From contig JBFEUI010000057.1 of the NCBI GenBank assembly GCA_041547565.1, forward strand, positions 1 to 16,650: a DNA stretch of 16,650 nt, read 5' to 3'. The position numbers and the translations under genes were made by a program. Positions 6,901-16,650 of this stretch are shown one piece after another. Within the stretch, counting starts at the first letter, position 1; every line of letters begins with the position of its first letter. The notes below the pieces were generated by a model. The model saw only the letters and a list, made by a program, of their open reading frames with translations, did not search any database and had not been told where the DNA came from. This DNA is from JBFEUI01 sp041547565. Its GTDB lineage: Bacteria; Pseudomonadota; Gammaproteobacteria; Thiohalomonadales; Thiohalomonadaceae.

Positions 6901-8042
6901 AGCGTGTCGAGAAGATGCTGCTGGGCAAGGTTGCTGCCGGCGGCCCGAACAAGCTCAAGGCCGGTGACAAGATCACCAAGGGTTACCTGGCCGAACTGGA
7001 GCGTGAGAAGTGGTTTGAGATCCGCCTGAAGAACGATGAGGCCAATGCCGATCTGGAGGCGGTTGCCGCACAGGTTGAGCAGATGCGCACCGATTTCGAA
7101 CAACAGTACGAGATCAAGCGCAATAAGCTGACCCAGGGCGATGACCTGGCCCCCGGCGTGCTGAAAATGGTCAAGGTCTACATGGCCGTCAAGCGCCGCA
7201 TCCAGCCGGGTGACAAGATGGCCGGTCGTCACGGTAACAAGGGTGTTATCTCCATGATCGTGCCGGTTGAGGATATGCCCTACGCGGCCGATGGCACCCC
7301 GGTTGATATCGTGCTGAACCCGCTGGGTGTACCCTCGCGTATGAACGTCGGTCAGGTGCTGGAGACCCACCTGGGCTGGGCAGCCAAGGGCCTGGGCCAG
7401 AAGATCGGTGAAATGCTGCAGGCGAAGGCGAAGATCGCCGAGATTCGCAAATTTCTTGACGAGATCTACAACGTCAGCGGCAAGAAAGAGGACCTTGATT
7501 CGTTCACTGATGAAGAGATCCTGGAGCTGGCCAGTAACCTTAAGGGTGGTGTACCGATGGCCACGCCTGTGTTCGACGGTGTCGAGGAGGACGAGCTTAA
7601 GCGCATGTTGAAGCTGGCCGAGCTGCCCGAGTCCGGACAGACAATGCTGTGCGATGGTCGTACCGGTGATGCCTTTGATCGCCCGGTGACCGTCGGCTAC
7701 ATGTACATGCTCAAGCTGAACCACCTGGTTGACGACAAGATGCATGCACGCTCCACCGGCCCCTATAGCCTGGTTACCCAGCAGCCGCTGGGTGGTAAGG
7801 CGCAGTTCGGTGGTCAACGCTTCGGTGAGATGGAGGTCTGGGCGCTCGAGGCCTACGGTGCCTCCTATACCCTACAGGAGATGCTCACCGTTAAGTCGGA
7901 TGACGTCAATGGCCGTACCAAGATGTACAAGAACATCGTTGACGGCGATCATCGAATGGAAGCCGGTATGCCCGAATCCTTCAATGTACTGCTGAAGGAA
8001 ATTCGTGCACTGGGTATCGATATCGAACTTGAGAACGAGTAA
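3972..8042 (+). CDS. rpoB: DNA-directed RNA polymerase subunit beta
   Basis: This 1356-aa beta subunit (E. coli 1342) forms one pincer of RNA polymerase core and part of the active centre. The ATG at 3972 gives the normal start MAYSFTEKKRIRKDFG, with GAGGA 6 nt upstream; the frame stays open back to 3855, but that would run through the attenuator stem. The rifampicin pocket is wild type: D520, H530 and S535 correspond to E. coli D516, H526 and S531, so sensitivity is predicted. The active-site motif KMAGRHGNKG has K1082 and K1090 (E. coli K1065, K1073). The C-terminus, with GGKAQFGGQRFGEMEVWALE and later TVKSDDVNGRTKMYK, is the conserved beta'-binding region. rpoC follows after 56 nt. Confidence 0.98.
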   Translation: MAYSFTEKKRIRKDFGKRPSILEVPYLLSMQIDSYRSFLKQGASPEEQKETGLYKAFDSVFPIVSYSGNAALEFVSYRLGTPVFDVKECQMRGMTYAAPLRVKLRLVIYDKDSATKAVKDIREQEVYMGEMPLMTDNGTFVINGTERVIVSQLHRSPGVFFEHDKGKTHSSGKLLFSARVIPYRGSWLDFEFDPKDSLFVRIDRRRKLPSTILLRALGYNNEEILDVFFEQDHYKFNKDGVKLTLVPERLRGELAIADIKVDGKVLVEKDRRITARHIRQLEKSATKELEMPMDYAVGKVLAKDIVDTDSGEVLAQANEELTLELLEKLQQAGIKQFDTIYTNDLDKGPFISTTLRIDNTTTELEALVEIYRMMRPGEPPTKDAAENLFQNLFFSEDRYDLSSVGRMKFNRRVGRDEVEGPGILDKDDILAVMKTLIDIRNGNGTVDDIDHLGNRRVRSVGEMAENQFRVGLVRVDRAVKERLSLAESENLMPQELINAKPISAAIKEFFGSSQLSQFMDQNNPLSEVTHKRRISALGPGGLTRERAGFEVRDVHPTHYGRVCPIETPEGPNIGLINSQAVYARTNKYGFLETPYRKVVDGKVTDEIIYLSAIDEANYVIAQANVNVDKNGKLLDELVSSRHQNEFTLSPRDKVDFVDVSAKQIVSVAASIIPFLEHDDANRALMGSNMQRQAVPTLRTDKPLVGTGMERTVAIDSGVTVVAKRGGVVDSVDAARIVVRVNDDETEAGESGVDIYNLTKYTRSNQNTCINQRPLVMTGDAIARGDVLADGPSTDMGELALGQNMRVAFMPWNGYNFEDSILISERVVEEDRFTTIHIEELTCVARDTKLGPEEISADIPNVGEGALSKLDETGIVYIGAEVKPGDILVGKVTPKGETQLTPEEKLLRAIFGEKAADVKDTSLRVPSGMIGTIIDVQVFTRDGLEKDARAKQIEEMELDSVRKDLKDQQRIMEDDAYQRVEKMLLGKVAAGGPNKLKAGDKITKGYLAELEREKWFEIRLKNDEANADLEAVAAQVEQMRTDFEQQYEIKRNKLTQGDDLAPGVLKMVKVYMAVKRRIQPGDKMAGRHGNKGVISMIVPVEDMPYAADGTPVDIVLNPLGVPSRMNVGQVLETHLGWAAKGLGQKIGEMLQAKAKIAEIRKFLDEIYNVSGKKEDLDSFTDEEILELASNLKGGVPMATPVFDGVEEDELKRMLKLAELPESGQTMLCDGRTGDAFDRPVTVGYMYMLKLNHLVDDKMHARSTGPYSLVTQQPLGGKAQFGGQRFGEMEVWALEAYGASYTLQEMLTVKSDDVNGRTKMYKNIVDGDHRMEAGMPESFNVLLKEIRALGIDIELENE

Positions 8043-8078
8043 GTCCGCGGTTATCGCGGGTAGATAAGCAAGCGGACT
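8042..8078 (+). promoter_or_regulatory. Hairpin in the rpoB-rpoC spacer
   Basis: AGTCCGC (8042-8048) is complementary to GCGGACT (8072-8078) with a 23-nt loop. Inside, CCGCG (8045-8049) can pair instead with CGCGG (8055-8059). The two folds share bases and exclude each other. No T-run follows, so it is not a terminator. It lies just before the strong rpoC SD (GAGGAG, 8085-8090) and could tune rpoC translation or mRNA processing. Confidence 0.45.
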
Positions 8079-8098
8079 ACTAAAGAGGAGATTTAACG

Positions 8099-12298
<4,200 letters not shown>

Positions 12299-12314
12299 CC
12301 CGGCGATCGTACCG

Positions 12315-12352
12315 GGTGGGCCACAGCGCTTGACATAGCGCGCTGGCCCACC
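12315..12352 (+). promoter_or_regulatory. Long hairpin overlapping the str operon promoter
   Basis: GGTGGGCC (12315-12322) pairs with GGCCCACC (12345-12352). After a two-base AC bulge, AGCGC (12325-12329) pairs with GCGCT (12340-12344). The loop contains the promoter's -35 hexamer. No T-run follows. In RNA reading through from rpoC this would be a very stable 3' structure, and its last base touches the -10 hexamer. Confidence 0.7.
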
Positions 12353-12358
12353 TAGAAT
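12330..12358 (+). promoter_or_regulatory. Sigma70 promoter of the str operon (rpsL-rpsG-fusA-tuf)
   Basis: TTGACA at 12330-12335 is a perfect -35. A 17-nt spacer leads to TAGAAT at 12353-12358, which matches the -10 consensus at 5 of 6 positions. Transcription should begin near 12365, about 68 nt before rpsL. This is the best promoter in the window and lies where the str operon is expected to start, so rpsL-rpsG-fusA-tuf can be transcribed independently of rpoBC. Confidence 0.85.
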
Positions 12359-12372
12359 TCCGCTTCTTTTCT

Positions 12373-12411
12373 GGCAGGCCGGCTGTGGGAGCCGGCCTGC
12401 CGTTTATTATT
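12373..12411 (+). terminator. Terminator-like stem in the rpsL leader
   Basis: A perfect 12-bp stem, GGCAGGCCGGCT (12373-12384) with AGCCGGCCTGCC (12390-12401), closes a GTGGG loop. It is followed by GTTTATTATT, an interrupted T-rich tract. It would stop read-through from rpoC. However, it lies downstream of the predicted str promoter, so it is also in the rpsL leader and may act as a partial attenuator. Confidence 0.65.
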
Positions 12412-12432
12412 GTGCTGGAGCAAAGTAGCAAA

Positions 12433-12807
12433 ATGGCAACCATTAACCAGCTTGTACGTAAGCCAAGAAAACGCAAGATTGCGAAAAGTAACGTGCCGGC
12501 CCTTGAGGCCTGCCCGCAAAAACGTGGTGTTTGCACCCGTGTCTACACGACCACGCCGAAGAAGCCGAACTCGGCTATGCGTAAGGTGGCCCGTGTACGC
12601 CTCACCAACGGCTACGAGGTCAGTAGCTACATCGGCGGTGAGGGACACAATCTGCAGGAACACTCTGTTGTATTGATTCGCGGCGGTCGTGTAAAAGACC
12701 TGCCGGGTGTGCGCTATCACACTGTTCGCGGCTCCCTTGACACTGCAGGTGTCAGCGACCGTAAACAGGGCCGTTCCAAGTACGGCGCCAAGCGTCCTAA
12801 GTCCTAA
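12433..12807 (+). CDS. rpsL: 30S ribosomal protein S12
   Basis: This 124-aa protein, the same length as E. coli S12, sits at the decoding centre and controls accuracy of codon reading. The ATG at 12433 gives MATINQLVRKPRKRK; an upstream in-frame ATG at 12385 falls inside the terminator-like stem and is rejected. The streptomycin-critical lysines are wild type: K43 in TTPKKPNS and K88 in GGRVKDLPGVRYH, so no S12-based resistance is expected. D89, the usual methylthiolated aspartate, is present. The SD is modest (TGGAG, 12416-12420, 12 nt upstream). It is the first gene of the str operon, with rpsG 24 nt downstream. Confidence 0.98.
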   Translation: MATINQLVRKPRKRKIAKSNVPALEACPQKRGVCTRVYTTTPKKPNSAMRKVARVRLTNGYEVSSYIGGEGHNLQEHSVVLIRGGRVKDLPGVRYHTVRGSLDTAGVSDRKQGRSKYGAKRPKS

Positions 12808-12831
12808 CTGATTGAAGTTTAAGGTTGAACC

Positions 12832-13302
12832 ATGGCCAGAAGAAGAGTAGCTGCCAAGCGTGAAGTGTTGCCGGATCCGAAATACGGAAATGTCACACTC
12901 TCCAAGTTTATGAACATCGTGATGCTCAGCGGCAAGAAATCTGTCGCCGAGAAGATCGTCTACGGTGCCCTGGATCGCATTGCCGAGAAGGCCAGCGGCG
13001 AGCCCGTGGATGTCTTCGAGAAGGCGCTGGGCAATGTGCGTCCGATGGTTGAGGTTAAATCACGCCGTGTTGGTGGTGCCACCTACCAGGTTCCCGTCGA
13101 AGTGCGCGGTGACCGAGGCATGGCGCTGGCCATGCGCTGGCTGGTTGATGCGGCCCGCAGGCGCGGTGAAAAGTCCATGGGCATGCGCCTGGCCGGTGAG
13201 CTGATGGATGCCGCCGAAAACAAGGGTACCGCTGTAAAGAAGCGTGAAGATACCCACCGTATGGCTGAGGCCAACAAGGCCTTCGCTCACTATCGCTGGT
13301 AA
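12832..13302 (+). CDS. rpsG: 30S ribosomal protein S7
   Basis: This 156-aa protein nucleates assembly of the 30S head by binding the 3' major domain of 16S rRNA, and it lies near the E site. It begins MARRRVAAKREVLPDPKYG and contains NIVMLSGKKSVAEKIVYGAL, GGATYQVPVEV and the terminal HRMAEANKAFAHYRW, all standard for S7. The length equals the common form (E. coli K-12 has a longer C-terminus). AAGG (12821-12824) lies 7 nt before the ATG. In E. coli, S7 represses its operon by binding a spacer of about 100 nt between rpsL and rpsG; here that spacer is only 24 nt, so the same control is unlikely. Confidence 0.98.
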   Translation: MARRRVAAKREVLPDPKYGNVTLSKFMNIVMLSGKKSVAEKIVYGALDRIAEKASGEPVDVFEKALGNVRPMVEVKSRRVGGATYQVPVEVRGDRGMALAMRWLVDAARRRGEKSMGMRLAGELMDAAENKGTAVKKREDTHRMAEANKAFAHYRW

Positions 13303-13322
13303 TTTGCAACGAGGTTTCAGAC

Positions 13323-15422
13323 GTGGCACGCAAAACCCCCATTGACCGCTATCGCAACCTGGGCATTATGGCCCACATCGATGCCGGTAAGACGACGACT
13401 ACCGAACGTATCCTTTTCTATACCGGTATTTCCCACAAAATCGGTGAGGTACACGACGGTGCGGCAACCATGGACTGGATGGAGCAGGAGCAGGAACGTG
13501 GTATCACTATCACCTCAGCAGCAACCACCTGCTTCTGGCGTGGCATGGACCAGCAGTTCCCCGAGCATCGCATCAATATCATCGATACTCCCGGACACGT
13601 TGACTTCACTATCGAAGTTGAGCGTTCGCTGCGTGTGCTCGATGGTGCCTGTGCCGTGTTCTGTGCAGTCGGTGGCGTAGAGCCCCAGTCTGAGACCGTC
13701 TGGCGCCAGGCCAACAAATATGGCGTACCGCGTATCGGCTTTGTGAACAAGATGGACCGTGCCGGCGCCGACTTCCTGCGTGTCGTCGATCAGGTGCGTG
13801 AGCGTCTGGGTGCCAATGCCGTGCCGATTCAGCTCAATATCGGTGCCGAAGACAACTTCGAAGGCGTTATCGACCTGATTCGCATGAAGGCGATTATGTG
13901 GAACGAGGCTGACATGGGCGCTACCTATGATGCCGTCGATATCCCCGCCGAACTTGCCGACAAGGCCGCAGAGCTGCGCGAGGAGATGCTCGAGGCGGCT
14001 GCCGAGGCCAATGAGGAACTGATGGAGAAGTACTTGGAAGAGGGCGACCTCTCCGAGGACGAGATCCGCGAAGGCCTGCGTATCCGTACCCTGGCCAACG
14101 AGATCGTGCCGATGCTGTGCGGTTCCGCCTTCAAGAACAAGGGCGTGCAGGCGATGCTGGATGCGGTCATCTATCTGATGCCCTCCCCGATCGACGTACC
14201 GGCTATCAAGGGTGTCCTTGATGACAAGGATGAGACCGAGGCTGAGCGTCCCCCGTCTGACGAAGAGCCGTTCGCCGCGCTGGCCTTCAAGATCGCCACC
14301 GACCCCTTCGTCGGTACCCTGACCTTCTTCCGTGCCTATTCCGGCGTGCTGAACTCGGGCGACACGGTATTCAACCCGGTCAAGAGCAAGAAAGAGCGTA
14401 TCGGCCGTATCCTGCAGATGCACGCCAACTCCCGTGAGGAGATTAAAGAGGTACGTGCCGGCGATATCGCTGCAGCGGTCGGCCTGAAGGATGTGACCAC
14501 CGGTGACACCCTGTGTGCCCAGGATGCCGTGATTACCCTGGAGCGTATGGAATTCCCCGATCCGGTCATCGCCGTGGCCATCGAGCCCAAAACCAAGGGC
14601 GACCAGGAGAAGATGGGTATTGCCCTGTCTAAGCTGGCCCAGGAAGACCCCTCTTTCCGTGTCTCTACTGATGAAGAATCCGGTCAGACCATCATTGCCG
14701 GTATGGGTGAGCTGCACCTGGAGATCATCGTCGACCGCATGATGCGCGAGTTCAAGGTCGAGGCCAATGTGGGTGCACCGCAGGTGGCCTACCGTGAAGG
14801 TATCCGCAAGAGCGTCGAGGTGGAAGGCAAGTTTGTACGCCAGTCCGGTGGTCGCGGTCAGTATGGTCACGTTTGGCTGCGCATCGAACCACAGGAGCAA
14901 GGTGCAGGTTACGAGTTTGTAAACCAGATTGTCGGCGGTGTGGTTCCGCGCGAGTATATCCCCGCTGTTGATAAGGGCGTCCAGGAGCAGATGGAGAACG
15001 GCTGTTTGGCCGGCTTCCCGATGGAAGATGTCAAGGTCACCCTGTATGACGGTTCCTACCACGACGTCGACTCCAACGAGATGGCCTTCAAGATCGCCGG
15101 TTCCATGGGCTTTAAGAAGGGTGCGCTGGAAGCAGGTGCCTACCTGCTGGAGCCGATGATGAAGGTCGAGGTCGTGACCCCGGAAGAATACATGGGGGAT
15201 GTGATGGGTGACCTGAACCGTCGTCGCGGTATTGTCGGCGGTATGGAGGACAGCGTCTCTGGTAAGGTGATTCGCGCCGAGGTTCCGCTGGCCGAGATGT
15301 TCGGTTATGCCACGGATCTGCGCTCTGCTACCCAGGGTCGTGCCACCTACTCCATGGAATTTGCAAAGTATGCCGAGGCCCCGGCGAGCGTCGCCGAGGC
15401 TGTCATCAAGAAAGCGTCCTGA
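13323..15422 (+). CDS. fusA: Elongation factor G
   Basis: This 699-aa translational GTPase (E. coli 704) drives mRNA-tRNA translocation and, with RRF, ribosome recycling. The G domain shows AHIDAGKTTTTE (17-28, P loop), RGITI (59-63, switch I), DTPGH (88-92, switch II with H92), NKMD (142-145) and a later GSAFKN (G5). Domains II-V follow; IKVR-type loops are not scored, but RQSGGRGQYGHV (domain IV) and RRGIVGG (domain V) are clear. The start is GTG, with GAGG 8 nt upstream. It is the only gene here that ends in TGA; the rest end in TAA. tuf follows after 37 nt, which holds an SD but no terminator, consistent with co-transcription. Confidence 0.98.
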   Translation: MARKTPIDRYRNLGIMAHIDAGKTTTTERILFYTGISHKIGEVHDGAATMDWMEQEQERGITITSAATTCFWRGMDQQFPEHRINIIDTPGHVDFTIEVERSLRVLDGACAVFCAVGGVEPQSETVWRQANKYGVPRIGFVNKMDRAGADFLRVVDQVRERLGANAVPIQLNIGAEDNFEGVIDLIRMKAIMWNEADMGATYDAVDIPAELADKAAELREEMLEAAAEANEELMEKYLEEGDLSEDEIREGLRIRTLANEIVPMLCGSAFKNKGVQAMLDAVIYLMPSPIDVPAIKGVLDDKDETEAERPPSDEEPFAALAFKIATDPFVGTLTFFRAYSGVLNSGDTVFNPVKSKKERIGRILQMHANSREEIKEVRAGDIAAAVGLKDVTTGDTLCAQDAVITLERMEFPDPVIAVAIEPKTKGDQEKMGIALSKLAQEDPSFRVSTDEESGQTIIAGMGELHLEIIVDRMMREFKVEANVGAPQVAYREGIRKSVEVEGKFVRQSGGRGQYGHVWLRIEPQEQGAGYEFVNQIVGGVVPREYIPAVDKGVQEQMENGCLAGFPMEDVKVTLYDGSYHDVDSNEMAFKIAGSMGFKKGALEAGAYLLEPMMKVEVVTPEEYMGDVMGDLNRRRGIVGGMEDSVSGKVIRAEVPLAEMFGYATDLRSATQGRATYSMEFAKYAEAPASVAEAVIKKAS

Positions 15423-15459
15423 TTTTTTGAATTGAACGTTATTTTAAGAGGTAATCGTT

Positions 15460-16650
<1,191 letters not shown>

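Noticed and set aside
6219..7817. 532-codon open frame on the minus strand inside rpoB
   Set aside because: It lies wholly within conserved rpoB, has no recognisable family, and such antisense frames are common opposite codon-biased, GC-rich genes.
12385..12432. 16-codon N-terminal extension of rpsL
   Set aside because: It starts inside the terminator-like stem. The ATG at 12433 gives the exact 124-aa S12.
13515..15062. 515-codon open frame on the minus strand inside fusA
   Set aside because: It is the shadow of fusA codon bias, with no SD, promoter or protein motif that I can see.

Overview
The window is a conserved information-processing cluster of a gammaproteobacterium. All real genes lie on the + strand: the 3' end of a tuf gene, tRNA-Trp, secE, nusG, rplK, rplA, rplJ, rplL, rpoB, rpoC, rpsL, rpsG, fusA and a complete tuf. 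Protein lengths and key residues match the E. coli proteins closely. RpoC keeps E. coli numbering at its catalytic aspartates (460, 462, 464), and RpoB has a gammaproteobacterial length of 1356 aa. The str operon (rpsL-rpsG-fusA-tuf) follows rpoC directly, as in many non-enteric Gammaproteobacteria (pseudomonads, Chromatiales-like lineages) and unlike E. coli. I cannot name a genus. I see no mobile element, CRISPR array, phage gene or accessory system.

Layout: 1-141 is a tuf 3' end, closed by a strong intrinsic terminator (168-200). tRNA-Trp (236-311) and secE-nusG follow. The rplKA unit (1346-2479) has a leader that looks like the ribosomal protein L1 target. A 286-nt structured leader (2480-2765) matches the L10-type rplJ leader and precedes rplJL. 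A multi-hairpin spacer ending in an intrinsic terminator-type attenuator (3841-3871) separates rplL from rpoB. rpoBC (3972-12298) is followed by a 134-nt spacer holding a near-consensus sigma70 promoter (TTGACA, 17 nt, TAGAAT) and two strong hairpins, then rpsL-rpsG-fusA-tuf (12433-16650).

The genes supply RNA polymerase core (beta, beta'), the elongation factor NusG that links polymerase to ribosome and Rho, the ribosomal stalk and its base (L10, L7/L12, L11), L1, two 30S proteins (S12, S7), the GTPases that use the stalk (EF-G, EF-Tu), and SecE of the translocon. The control is in the spacers: protein-binding leaders and attenuators set r-protein output separately from polymerase output.

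The first 141 and last 141 bases are identical. This most likely reflects the two tuf copies flanking the block, with an assembly break at the repeat, not a circular replicon. The most interesting material is regulatory: the rplJ leader, the rplL-rpoB attenuator, and the rpsL promoter nested in a hairpin and followed by a terminator-like stem. I did not find a previously undescribed system.
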